NCBI GenBank assembly: GCA_015680685.1
Contig: MNCI01005909.1
Location: 64,001 to 128,000 of the forward strand
Length of the DNA stretch: 64,000 nt
Direction: 5' to 3'
Source: Gnetum montanum
Lineage: Eukaryota > Streptophyta > Gnetopsida > Gnetales > Gnetaceae
The notes below the pieces were generated by a model. That model was not told the origin of the DNA and did no database searches. It saw nothing but the letters and a program-made list of their open reading frames with translations. Made by a program: the position numbers and the translations under genes. Positions 45,385 through 57,210 of this stretch are shown in pieces. How positions within the stretch are numbered: the first letter of the stretch is position 1; every line of letters starts with the position of its first letter.

Positions 45385-47578
45385 TCTTTACAGATCTTGG
45401 AGCAGTTTGGACTTGGATTAGTGCAACTTATTGCATTAACAAAATTTCGAGTGCTCTGCTAGCATATGTGATTTTTAAATTTGAAAGGAAAGAAATCAAA
45501 AATCATCTTAAGCGACAGAAATCAATCTAGATAGAGTATGGTGGTAAGCAGTAAAAACCTTTAGAAAAGAAATTTGATGCATATAATAGGACTCAACTAC
45601 TAGAGTCTTTGAGCATTAAATAGTTATACTTTTTTTATTTGCAAAGTTAGAATTAAATTGGTATCTTGACCTGATTATTTTATTTTTAAACTTTTCATTA
45701 AAAAATTTCATCCTATCATCTTGGTTTATCATTAAAATCCCAAGACTAATTCATTGTACTTCAAATTTTATTTTATTTTTTTTATATAATCTCTTTTCCC
45801 TTGTTCAAAAAAGAAAAAGTGGATTTTCAAAACATAGAGTTAAAGGATATATAATTTAACCAGCAACTAGTGCGTTTGATTTGCATTTGTTCTTCTTGGA
45901 GCACAGTAACAATATATGCTCATCTTACAAGAAGGAAGGATAATTGAACACAGAAACATCAACAATTTATAATTAAAGTGAAACCACATATTAAAGATTC
46001 TTTTTGTTTTATGTGTAACATGGCAAAAATGTCCGAATTAGAGTGCAAAATGCTGATAGCAGGGTTGTTAAGACTAAAGATTGTCGAGCATGAGTTCATC
46101 ACTGAAAATAGAAGATGAAGAATGAATGAATATGTGTGCATGTATGTATATGTATATTTTTACTTAAATATAAATTTATTGGGACACAACAAATTTGATA
46201 TCAATCTACTTATTGTTAAATGTATAGTGCTTGATATTTAGCATATTGTTGTTCCATTGAAGTTATGGCAGTCCTAAGATGGCACATATATATTTTCATT
46301 TTTTCTTTTTTCAAAGACTTGTTAAAACTAATCATTTCTCTTCGTTTCATTTCATCAGATTATGATTAGCTTTTTGGTAAAATTAAGGAACTTTTTTTAC
46401 CACATTTAGCCTTGCCAGACATTAACATATAAATACACATAGGGTTAGTTCCCCATGTATTTCTTCAATGTACTGTGCTGAAGCACATTCACCAGAGACA
46501 GCAAATTACAGCTAGAAATTTCCTTAAGTTGTTTCAAACAGTGCCAAGGATAGGTGGTTAACTTTATTGATAAAGCCTTTATCACTCATTCTATGTATAT
46601 TTCCTCTGTCCGATAGATCCAGAGGGTCTACGGACACAATAAAAATCAGTTTTAGTTTCGATTTTAGAAAAAACTTTGCATGCAGAAGTCTCTGACTACT
46701 TGTAGATACAAAAATTGTCAATAAAATCTTTCAGGACTATATTTATTGAAAGAGTCAAAACCCCTCTTAAGTGAATCTTCTTTGTAAGCTGATCAAAGTA
46801 CTAATGAAAATAAATATAACTGCCTTATTAAGTCCATGTGAAGACAATAGGGATGTATAGAACAGAGTTTAATTTCAGGCATTGTCTTTTTCTTGTTTCC
46901 TGTATATTTCAGTATAACCCACTGGGATTAACCCACAGATTTGTAGCATGTAAGTCACAAGATTTACCTGCAAGCTATAGTTCATTGATAATAAGATCAC
47001 TTGACATTGGAAGTCAGATTACATAACTTTTAAGTGCAATATGTCTATATGTTTTATTTCTTTGACTAATCATTTTCTGTACTTTCCAAGTTGGCATTTT
47101 AAAGCTTTGACATCAGAATTTTTAAAGTTAATTGCATATAAGATGTTTCACATAATTAAAATTGGAAATCACATCTGCCCTTTTGGTCATTACAACATTG
47201 TAAGGACTTCTAATTCTATAAACATATTTTACAACTCAATACCCTAGATGTTGGTTATTATTATTGCTATTCTAACTAATTTAGAGGTTTTTATCAATAT
47301 TTCCATAGTACATATTGTTTTTGCACATTAGCTATTTGTTTACCTACATAAAGTTCATTAAAGTACTATTTTTTCTACTTTTTTTGGTATCTTTATTATT
47401 GCACTAATGTTATTACAGCAGCTTTTGGTACCTGTGAAAAAGAAAAAAGTTTACAATAAGTTTGAAAAGTCATGTTGCTACAAAAATATAAAACTGAAAC
47501 TGAAATTTTTACTTAAGTCTACTGGACCTATTGGACCAGTTTCAAATTCCTTCTACAGAATTTTCTTTATAACTTAGT
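45385..47578. other. VPS52 intron 3, right part, nothing recognised
   Basis: AT-rich intronic sequence without convincing open frames or repeat boundaries. Confidence 0.5.
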
Positions 47579-47650
47579 GCTGTCCAGTAGAATCGAACCT
47601 GCAACCTGGGGTTACCAAACCAAGACCCTTACCACTAAGCTAACACATCA
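47579..47650 (-). repeat. tRNA-like sequence with Pol III A and B boxes (SINE head or tRNA relic)
   Basis: On the minus strand the A box TAGCTTAGTGG (47632-47642) and B box GGTTCGATTCT (47589-47599) fit the Pol III consensus exactly, with a 32-base spacing suited to a tRNA-derived promoter. The ends do not pair as an acceptor stem (GTGTTAG against CTGGACAGC), so it is not a functional tRNA gene. A tRNA-derived SINE head or an old tRNA pseudogene fits better. Confidence 0.65.
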
Positions 47651-47940
47651 TAAAAAAAATATATTTGTTTACACATTTTTAGCAATAGAAACAGAGGAAT
47701 CAAGAAATTCATCTAATAGGTACTCATGAGTTCCTAAACCTTTCCATAATTATTAGTGTGTCTTGTATTTGATTACTTCATGAAAGCTTTTATTAACTTG
47801 TAAAGGCTAATAAAAATTGTATAATTTCAAAATCTAATAAAAATATCCAAAGTCAACAAAAAACCATCTTCAACTCTAATAAACATTTATTCAAAAGCCT
47901 CAATTCAATTCTGCACACACGCACACACAAGAAATGTTAC

Positions 47941-47998
47941 CTCATCATTTCTGCAGTCTTCTAACTCTTGTTGTAGACCATCCAACGAAATACCATTA
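47941..47998 (-). CDS. VPS52: VPS52, coding exon 2
   Basis: This 58-bp exon has a minus-strand acceptor ...GGTTTGTGTAG and donor GTAACA. It enters in phase 2, completing AG|T as Ser, and leaves in phase 0. It encodes (S)NGISLDGLQQELEDCRNDE, matching plant VPS52 (DISLDGLQQELEECxNxE). The 22,318-bp intron that follows contains LINE B, the Copia element and LINE C. Correct splicing across this distance is required for function. Both splice-site dinucleotides are canonical. Confidence 0.93.
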
Positions 47999-50938
47999 CT
48001 ACACAAACCAAGCCAAATATTAAAAAGCAATATGTGAAAGTTTATCTGTTTTACCATTTAAAACGATCGTAGAATTGAAAGAATAATATCCAGCAGAAAA
48101 TGACAAAGGTAAAGAGCAGACAAAAATGATAGTGATCAATTACAGATCAATCAAAAGACCATAACGTAAGGGAAACAAATACATTTGCAGTAGATTTGTT
48201 ACATATCATCTAGCACAATCAATACTTGTATCTGGCCATTAGAAGACAATAAGATATAAAGCCCAAGAAAGTTTGTACACATGACTAGGCAAATGCACTT
48301 AGAACTCAATTTAAAACAAACTTTCCTAAAAATTAATTATTTTGCATAATGGCTTGCTAAATCAGAGAGAGCTTTACATCAAAAACACCGGCAGTGCTTG
48401 ATTCAGGATCTTGAGGGAAGGAGCTATAAGCTAGTGGTTGTTATTAGACTGTAACAATATCTATTCAAATTTGCTGAGAACAGTTGTGTCCGCTTCAGAA
48501 CAGGCAGTTATCATTGTAAGCTGTGAAAGTCAATCAGAACATCACCAGAACACAATAAATATTGATATTAAGTGAAACTATATGCCACTACCTGGATCAA
48601 ATGTACAAACTTAGAAAGGAAAGCAAGATATATTAGTTGTATATATCTGAATAGAAGAAAACACATCACATGTGAAAAATAATTTCATTGTCTATGGCAG
48701 CATGAACTGTGTGCTTGTAATCAAGAATCTTCTAATAAGAATGTGGAGAAATCTAACATCAAGAAAAAGGGTCATAAATGGCCATCACTCGGAGGCATAA
48801 TGCTCATACCACAAAACAGGGTCCTAGGAGTATTGGTGGATAAGTGAAAGCCTAGCATGAAGAAAGCTTACACAGATAGAGTGAGAAACAACCACAAGTT
48901 GAGTGCCACTGTTCTGATTCTGGTTCAAAAGATCGGGTTAAGGTGCAACATGTTTTAAAAAATCATTTGCAGGTAACATAATAATGAACATGTATGGGTT
49001 GGAAATTCTATGGCATGAGTTCATTTGAACAACAGCAATTAAAGGTTTAGCATGGCATATTTTGACAAATTATTGATGACTCTGTGTGTAGGGGCTACCA
49101 CTTGGAGTGATGGTAAGGTGCTTGTTTCTCAAGTCATAAGACCTGGCCCACCTTGGTGGGATGAGCATTAAGCCTCTTGATGATGATTCATGACTCTGTG
49201 CATTGAACATATTTTAAAATTTTGGGCCAGACAAGGAATATCTGTTTTTCAATTTCAAAAAATGTTAACATTGTAAAAGTAAGGACCCAAAATCAAATGG
49301 CATTCTGGAAAGTAAATATATACTGTATTCTAATTAGTTGACATTGCATCAAGAACCAGCATTTGGAACTAAAGGCAATAGTCGGATTAAAATGAACACA
49401 ATTAGTGTCAGATTTTTATTAGATCACCAAAATTGAAATGTACAAAATAATTGGAATTGCATGTCTGTTTCTGATACGATTCTCATTGCTAGGAATTTAG
49501 GCTATAGGGGATGTAATTAGATGTTGCAATTGAGACATTTGATTGTGGGGCCTAGTGTGCTTGCATTCTTGATACAATTTGATTTCTGAGCCATGGGAAA
49601 ACCAGTTATCCAAATTCAAGTGTTGACTTACACATTGTCACTTCCAACATTTATTATTCTGTTATAATGAAACTTCTTTGGTAAGCAGGAACAAAATTTT
49701 AGAAACTTTTTTTGGAAAAAGAAAAAAAATGCGTAAATATGGACCAATCATAATAGATTAGGTAACATCTGGTTATGAGTTTTCAAAGGATATAATCCTT
49801 AGTTCAACTCTTCAGGTACCCTAAAACTTGTTGTGGCTTCAGATGGATGAAGACAGAGACATCAGTAAGCAAAAGCAAAGGTACAATAGCAAAACCTCTG
49901 ACTCCATTAATTGCAGATGAAGTTAGCTTGTGCAATGCAACTTATGATCATTCAGAGTTTTATCTATAACTGATAAATTGACTTTGTTTACTCAATAATG
50001 TGCCTTTGTGCATGTGCTATTTCGCATATTTATTGATTTTACTGTAATTTTCCCTGCTCACTGTAACTGCCTTTTCATGGGACATTTCCCACATTGCAAA
50101 CTAGGAAATACATTTTATTTATCTATGCTGATACTAAAACCTCATTCTTAATGGTCCTTGGCTAACAATCAATTGCACAATTTTCTTTTTTTAAGGTTAA
50201 CAAGTAACATTATGAAATAGCATGGGTCTTAAGAATAAAAAATATTTATATGGTACCTTTAAGTGCAAAAACGTTGCTGTTCAAAATATATGATCCAAGG
50301 CTATCCAACATACCTAGATAGGAATTGGACTTTGGCTGGGAGCACAATAAGAGAAACCATAACTGCTCTAGCAGTAAAGATCGCTCCTATAATGCTAACA
50401 TTAATAGCTTTGGCCATACCTTTTGATGCTTACACACTGAGAGTGTAGTATATGTAAATAGTAGGTGTCCAGATGCAAATGACTAAAGCTTTTGTAAGGT
50501 AGAAAACTTTTATTTTCCCTTTTTTTTGTGTTAATTGCATTTTTTATTAAAAGCTAACCTTGCAGTATCTTAATCAATTCTTTTCCATGATTTCAAGGCA
50601 GTAACATCCTAACTTGGAAAGCTAGAAGATCTACTTTAAGACCCTATGGGTCATGATTAAGAATGCAAAATCTGAATATGTTTTCCTGCACATAAAGTAA
50701 CAATGAACCAAGATGCAGAATGTCTATGCATCAATACATAATTTAGCTCTTACAGCGTGAATATTATTTGCAAACTAACATGTCACAAATGGTCAGAAAG
50801 TCACCATACATATCAAGATGCAAGTTCTAAATCCCTTCTAATACTTTGCATTAAAACAAGAGAAAGAGCAGAAATGCGCCTTAGCTTTATTACTATAAAC
50901 ACAAACGACATAAAACTTGCATATAAAGTAGTAAATAC
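47999..50938. other. VPS52 intron 2 (2,940 bp)
   Basis: AT-rich intron. The segment 49087-49195 (GGTAAGGTGCTTGTTTCTCAAG ... GGGATGAGCATTAAGCCTC) resembles 23690-23790 and has a weak tRNA-like A-box region, so it may be a SINE fragment. Nothing else was recognised. Confidence 0.5.
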
Positions 50939-51073
50939 CTGTCAGTGTTATCCGTTGAAATTGAAGGGTCATATGAGACATCAAAACCACCTGCTTCTCT
51001 TTTTGTTCCTTCCATCACTTTTAATGGTTCAATGTGCTCTTTGCTGGATAAAAAAATTGTGAAGCATTCTGAA
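50939..51073 (-). CDS. VPS52: VPS52, first coding exon seen (contains the proposed start codon)
   Basis: The exon has the acceptor ...TTTTCTTATAG (before 51073) and a donor GTATTT (from 50938 downward). The proposed start is the ATG at 51013-51015, giving MEGTKREAGGFDVSYDPSIS followed by TDNTD and 2 bases of a split codon. The N-terminus of plant VPS52 is poorly conserved, so the start is chosen by phase continuity and because a Met stands just before the acidic, low-similarity leader. The frame is open upstream to the acceptor and can be joined to the leader exon without a stop, so an upstream start cannot be excluded. Spliced to the next four exons it gives 139 codons without a stop. Confidence 0.75.
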
Positions 51074-51925
51074 CTATAAGAAAACGTCTGAAAATCCAAT
51101 TCGAATAAAAGAGCCCTTGTTTAATATTTGAAACAAATTTCTAAATAACAATGTGTAATATTCAGTAAAAACTCATAAAAATATCTATCAAAAAGAAAGA
51201 GTAACAATCAAATAGTAAGTAACTCCCTAAAATGATGTGAACACCTCGGATAGGGACTGCAACAAGGATTTAGTAACCCTGGAAAATCCTATCGTTGGGA
51301 AAATCTCGATGGAAGAAATAACCATGGTAGAATATGGTTGTAAAGCAATATTACCTTATTCAACACACTTTCTGTGATTCTCTGCCAGATATTCGCATGA
51401 ATTTATGAAAACTTTTTGTGCGGTTTGATAATTCACTCAATTACTGCATGAATGACTATTTAATTTTAATTATCTTATCTCCTATGCTGTCATATTCATG
51501 ACATCCGTTCCTTCTCAACAATGTCATGGAAAATCGCCATGCAAGCGAATCATTAATTATCCAGTTTCCATGGGCTCAGAATTCTCCATGTGTTAATTTA
51601 GAAGCAGCAAAGCTATGCCATTTCCTTCTTATAACTATTGACTTTATTTATTTTCCAAGTGCACCATTCAATGCAGAAGAAATAAGAACTCTAGGCAATA
51701 GTGAAGTGAAAATGTTGCGTGTAGCTGTAGCATGAGAATGCTAGCGGATCAGGTTTCTGAACTAAACCAACAGACAAACTTACTTCTTACCTACCAGATC
51801 AACCATTATAATTCTGAAACAAACCATCGAATGACCAATAAACGGAAAAAGGAAAAAAGAAAAGTCCTTCGAATTGCATTGTTGATGCAATTCAGATAGA
51901 GAAAAAATGAAAAAGAATCACTTAC

Positions 51926-52300
51926 ATTAGCTGGGAATAAACCCGCAGGGAACAGGCCGGATCGCGTTCAAAAAATTCACTTCAATGCAGAAAATTTTCA
52001 GTCACATCTGCCATTGCCGCGCTGGTGCTTGGACAAAATTCCCTGCTCACTTCCCAGTACAATTTAAATCGGGATCCTCTCTACAATTCACTCTTTCATC
52101 GTCTAAATCCAAGAGAGTCTTGCAATCGGTCTTTTCACGCACAGATTCCCATAAAAGCGAATTTGGCTTTACCTGGCATTGGATACTAATATTTGTAAGG
52201 TTAGCATTTTTATTACCTGGGAAAAGAATTTTACCGTCTATTATGTTGGCTATTATGTTGGCAAAAGATGGGTGTTGCAAACGATGATGAGTTCCAAGCC
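51926..52300 (-). promoter_or_regulatory. VPS52: Probable VPS52 leader exon and promoter-proximal region
   Basis: On the minus strand a strong donor (AAT|GTAAGT) at 51925/51926 follows mixed-composition sequence with higher G+C than the intron. That suits a 5' UTR exon spliced over an 852-bp intron to the exon at 50939-51073. The transcription start is not visible, so the right limit is a guess. Within it a 10-codon upstream ORF (ATG at 52012-52014, stop TGA at 51982-51984) precedes the main start. The 78-codon frame at 52047-52280 has no recognisable family. Confidence 0.5.
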
Positions 52301-53389
52301 CATTATTACCGTTCCAAAGTTTGTGTAATTACTGAATTTTACATAATTACGAAAGGTGTATAATTGTATAGTAAGAGATCTATCATGCAGATTTTGTTGG
52401 TGAGGCCTCAAACATAATGTAACCACTTATTGATATTATTCTTGATGATGAATTAGAAGAGTGAATTAGTTGAGTACTCTATTCCTCAAAAAATGCCCAA
52501 AACTTCCCCGAGCTGCTTTGAGGAACAACGAGTAAACCAGGTTTATCCTCAATCATGGGTACAACTTTTAATCTTTGCTAGGTGATGTAAAACTAGTTGC
52601 AAATTTTAAAGAAAAGCTAAAATCAATATTGCATTAATTAGAAAAATTTTGTAAATTTGTAGGGTTGAGGTTTTAAAAAAAAAACAAAAGTGTTAATATG
52701 TAGAACTAGTAAGAGAAATTATACTTTCTAGATAACTTCAAGGATTTCTACTTCATCGTTGATGTTGCTTTCGTCCTCTTATTCTTTCTATCAACTAGAA
52801 GCTTCAATGTAATGTGGTTTTTCACAAAGATTTTCCAACTAATTTTCTTCTCTTTGTAGTTTTCTTTTTTATTGAAAGAAGCCTTTAGTTGGAAGTGAAA
52901 ACCCATTTGGGCACTTTTGAACAAGGGCGAGGTCTAAAACTATTAGGCCTTTCCTTTTTGTTGTTTTGGAGTTTCTCCTTTGTTTTCTCTACTTTTGTAC
53001 TTTAGATCTAATTTTTTAAATATATTTATTTGTTGAGGTCTAACACCCCTGCCCCATAATTTCTAGAAAACTTAATACATGCATCTTCCTATTGTATATA
53101 CATAACTCCATCAATGCTAGTCCTAGGTTGAGATGTAAAAGGAGGGTTAACTATAAAACCATGTCAAGTCTCATGGATTAGTTTTTAATCAAATTTTGTA
53201 GAAGCTATGGCATTCTTCCACTATGATGCACAATAATCACAAGGCTCGATTGCTATGGAAAATGGGCAAAGGCTTGCTAGGGCATCCTCCATAAATAACA
53301 TGAAACATTGTTATGCAAATGTTATGGAAAGTAGACAAGGGTTCTACATTTGGGATGGGCATGGGTAAAGAAGCAAATCAAATGACAAA
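52301..53389. other. Region upstream of VPS52, no gene recognised
   Basis: AT-rich sequence between the proposed leader exon and the LINE relic at 53390. It should contain VPS52 promoter elements, but I could not name any with confidence. Confidence 0.45.
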
Positions 53390-54556
53390 AATTTAAGAAT
53401 GGCAACCTAGAACATTAGTAGTTTCACTAGAAAGAACTCTAAAATTATTGATATCATGAAAAGATGAAAAAAGTATTGCCTACCTCCAAGAAATGAGATA
53501 GAAAAGGCAAAAAGCTCAAGATCTAAGCAAGGGTTACAAACTTTTCTACCCATGAAAAAAAAATCATCAAAATGGAGTGGTCATCATCATCAATCAATCC
53601 ATCGAAAATAGTGGTACAGGTATACAACACTGGTGATCAAATTATGGGCATAAAACTTGTGTTTAGAAATGACATCATCAATACCATTAGTATATATGCT
53701 CCACAAATTAGCCTGGAAAACTCCATGAAGCAAGATTTTTGGAATTCAATAAATCTAGTACTTCAACAAATTTTCTAGCAAAAAGTATGTTTATTAGAGG
53801 GGATATTAATGGTCATGTTGGGATGTTGTTGAAGCTAAAATTACTCTTCCTAAAAGTTGCATGGATTGGATAAAAATTGAAGATGAACCTTGCAAGGAAT
53901 TTTTCAAATTTCTAAAAGGAAAGGATCAAGCACCTAAACTAGAATCACTTTATATAAATGATTTAGTCATTACAAGTCATGAGACTATTCATAGTTTTTT
54001 AGCAAATCATTTTTCTTCTAAAGAATTTAGTAATGAATCCTTCTAGGCCTCCAGTGTGCATATTCCTCATCTTATAATAAAAGTGCATCGAAGTATTCTT
54101 GAAGTAAAAATTATAGCGAAAGAAATCAAAGCAACGGTTTTTAGTTTAGCAAATGGTAAAGCTCTAAGTTTTGATAGTTTTTCACTTAAATTTTTAAAGA
54201 ACCATTGGGAAATCATTAGAGATTATCTCTTTCATGTTTTTCAAGAAGTCATTAAAAAGTTTCTCTTGGTAAAAATATTAATACAGGTGTAATTTTTCTT
54301 CTTCCTAAGAATGGAGATCTTCAACATATTGGTAATTTGAGGCCTATTACTCCTCTTAACAATACTTATGAAGTTTTAGCTAAATGTATAGCTTGCTAAA
54401 TTCAAAAGATTATTGAAGATATCATCAGACTTGAGCAAACTAATTTTGTTAAATGTAGACATATCTTAAATAATGGCATTGTAGCTTGGAAGGGAATGCA
54501 ATGGGCTTCTGATACTAACCATGACATTGCATTTATTAAGTTAAATTATGTTAAAG

Positions 54557-55350
54557 CTTATTGATGAGTGGCGAGGTACCCCTACACTCAACCATACGAA
54601 TATGAGTGTGCACGCGCGATCCGGTCGAACTCCGCAAACTAAATGCCTTAACACCACAAGAAACACTTGGGGTTAATCGTTCGTTGTCTTCCCAGGCTTG
54701 CTTGTAAGTGTCACGGTGTATGGTTAAGCAAGTCTGAGGTATGTGATTTTTTTGGTATTTTTCGGTTTATCTTCTATGCTATCAGAGGAAAGGGTTGAGA
54801 AACTAAGCTAACTCTAACTAATGTCCTAAGTCTAAATTAACTAGTGTCAGCATCCGTTCCCACTTACCGGACACACCCTAAACTATGCAACTGTGGCTTA
54901 CCAAACGCTAATCGTTACTGGGATCACCACATGTAACACAAGTTCTTGAAGTGGTCGTACTGAGGCACCTATTTAGCTCAAGTGTGATAAGNNNNNNNNN
55001 NNNNNNNNNNNNNNNNNNNNNNNNNNNNNNNNNNNNNNNNNNNNNNNNNNNAACAATAAAACCATGTACTGCAAGGTTTATCCAATCAAGTTCGTCTTTA
55101 TTGCCGTACACAACTTGGGTTTAGGTTACAAGCTGCTCGAATAAAGAGTCGTTCACTCTAGGACTCCTACTGCGGGCACATGGGGAAAAATTCTAACTCT
55201 GGAGTGATCAATCTGCCAGAGCTTCGCTACTTCTAGCCAGGATTGGGAAATGAAGGGAGTGCCGCCTCTTGTTTATAGATATGGCAGCGGACCGCGATAT
55301 CGCGGCGACCGTGATATCGCGGCACATGCAGGTCGCGTCTCATCACTTAT
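54557..55350 (-). mobile_element. Solo Gypsy-type LTR (784 bp) with 5-bp TSD
   Basis: The LTR is 54562-55345. On the plus strand it starts TGATGAGTGGCGAGGTACC and ends GCGTCTCATCA, giving inverted TGATGAG/CTCATCA termini. CTTAT flanks it at 54557-54561 and 55346-55350. Its outer sequence matches the LTRs at 57210, 60238 and 62741, in the minus orientation. A TATA-like CTATAAAC is at about 55270-55277 (minus). Just upstream of it lie the 14-bp palindrome CCGCGATATCGCGG at 55292-55305 and a near-copy at 55309-55322. It contains a 60-base N gap (54992-55051). Confidence 0.92.
54992..55051. other. Assembly gap of 60 N inside the solo LTR
   Basis: A run of N within the LTR at 54562-55345; the true length is unknown, so the LTR length is approximate. 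Confidence 0.97.
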
Positions 55351-55793
55351 GACATGATTGAATAGAATTTCATTATTTCTTATCTCTATAAACTGAGATT
55401 TGGTGATTATTTTATTCGTATTGTCTGTACCCTACTCCCTGATGCTAATGCTTGAGTACTAATAATTTTGGATTGAGTTCATTCTTTTCTTTTCAATGGT
55501 TCATTTGTGAAGGTTGTTCTCTAGCTCCTTATATTTTTATTATTGCTATAGACTTTCTTTTACATAATCTATAGTATGATTTACAAAGGAATGCTATTAA
55601 GGGAATTTCAATTTATGATCAAGGTACACAATTATTTAACATGCACTTTGTAGATGATTTTTTTATGATCAACAGTTCTTTACATCATATCAATACTCTT
55701 TTAGCTAGAATGGAGGATTACTTCATGTTATCTAGCTCTCATGTTAGTTGGCAAAAATCTACTATTTATTGTAATGACAATATTGATGAGTGG

Positions 55794-56336
55794 GTTACAC
55801 TCAAGTAAAAATCATAAACCAATCCACCTCAATTCATGGGTCAATTCATATGACCCATCCATGTACACTCCATGATCATCTTGACCATGCTTACGTGTAT
55901 CCCTTGGTCCTACCCTTGCTTGCTAGTAGGTGCCCACTATAAGGCAAGCATCAGACCTAGTGATACATGTTTAAATAATACAAAAAATATTGTATGTGTC
56001 AACCAACATGGGTAAAATAGTGATACGCAATAATAATAATAAGTGTAATATTTAGTGTTCGATTCCTTAATTTTATACATTCCATATCTAATATCACATG
56101 TACTTGAAAATTTTTATAAATTCCATATTTATTAACACATGTACTTAGAAATTTTTTCACCACTTAGCATTTTTTCATCATAGGTACATGTTAGAGCACT
56201 TCGTATGAGTATGTATGTATGCCATGCATACTCTCATCTACCATGCATCATCCATATAACAAATATGGATTGGTTTATGGTTTCCTTAGAAAATCTTGAA
56301 AAATTATTTTATCTTCAAAATTTTAGGAATACCTTT
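55794..56336. repeat. AT-rich segment with inverted repeats, possibly MITE or extended LTR
   Basis: ATAAACCAATCCA at 55813-55825 is repeated in inverse as TGGATTGGTTTAT at 56266-56278, and a local hairpin (ATGGGTC..GACCCAT) lies near 55847-55862. It also begins with TGATGAG at 55794, the start motif of the nearby Gypsy LTRs, so it might instead be the first part of the LTR that ends at 57210. No coding capacity was seen. Confidence 0.4.
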
Positions 56337-57210
56337 TGATGAAGCATCCAATCATTGCGTCGATTGGGTCGTGTTGATGAAGCCTCGTTAACGTGACCCC
56401 TTTGATGCATCTTTCCAAGCGTTGACATGGCCTTGTCAACGCAAAGTCCATTTTTTGCTATAAATATGCATGCACCTATAGCATTTATGGCATCTTTTGT
56501 TCAAGTTGTAGTGAAGCTCTTGCAATTTGTCTCCATGAAAGTTAGAATATTTCCCAAGTGCCTGCAGTAGGAGTTTGAAGAGTGTATGGTTCTTTATTCA
56601 AGCGCTAATGTACTTGAGCCCATTAGCGTGACCAGCAATAAAGATGAGTTTTTTGAACATTCCTTGCAACATTTGGATTAAACTACTTAAGCATTCAAAT
56701 ATTTTAATATTTCAATAATTCTAAAAGATTTTATTATTATCACTTTATAGTTATAGTCCTTTTTATAGTTTATGCGAACCATAAGCACAACCATCTCGAA
56801 CATATATCTGACACTTGACAACCTAGTGATGCCTAACGTCTGGTAACCTAGTAGTGGTTAGGACATGCTTAGGATGTGCATGGAGGATGAGATTGGTTTT
56901 TTATGCTAGGGATAGTTAAGCGATAGAGTAAAGAAATCGTAAAATTATATAGCCTTTCATTTCCTACAGTAGAAGAATTAGACTTTAAAGATAAAAAGAA
57001 CACTTATAAAAATCATTTGCCTCAATCTCACTCAACCATCGCTTTAGACTATCATAAGTGAGGTTGGGAAGACAATGACTACTCTAACTGAGGTTTTGCT
57101 AGCTAGAATTCTATGTATGTAAGTGCTTGTAGTCTTCGGAATTCGACCGGGTTGCGTGTGAACACTCGTGATTCGTATGGTTGGGCGTAGGGGTACCTCA
57201 CTGCTCATCA
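56337..57210 (+). repeat. Gypsy-type LTR, plus orientation (inverted relative to 60238-61125)
   Basis: From TGATGAAGCATCC to ACTGCTCATCA the sequence is the reverse complement of 60238-61125 over its whole length, with moderate divergence. A TATA box (CTATAAATATGC) lies near 56459, and transcribed landmarks such as TTCCCAAGTGCCTGCAGTAGGAG and TTTATTCAAGCGCTAATG follow. It is followed by TTGCAAGTTGGGCCC, which is not a recognisable primer-binding site. Confidence 0.85.

Larger units (their letters stand above)
53390..55793 (+). pseudogene. L1-type LINE ORF2 relic (endonuclease and RT), split by a solo LTR
   Basis: Plus-frame pieces in order are an endonuclease-like SIYAPQI segment near 53690 and GDINGHVG near 53800, then RT pieces. 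These are FSLANGKALSFDSFSLKF near 54150, FLLPKNGDLQHIGNLRPITP near 54300, LEQTNFVKCRHILNNGIV near 54430 and KLNYVKAY near 54540. After the inserted LTR the frame resumes with DMIE (KAYD motif A is completed across the insertion). FVDDFFMINSS near 55650 is motif C. Stops and frameshifts are frequent. Confidence 0.75.

Noticed and set aside
52047-52280. 78-codon minus frame upstream of VPS52 as an N-terminal exon
   Set aside because: It does not join the next exon in a way supported by similarity and looks like leader or promoter sequence.
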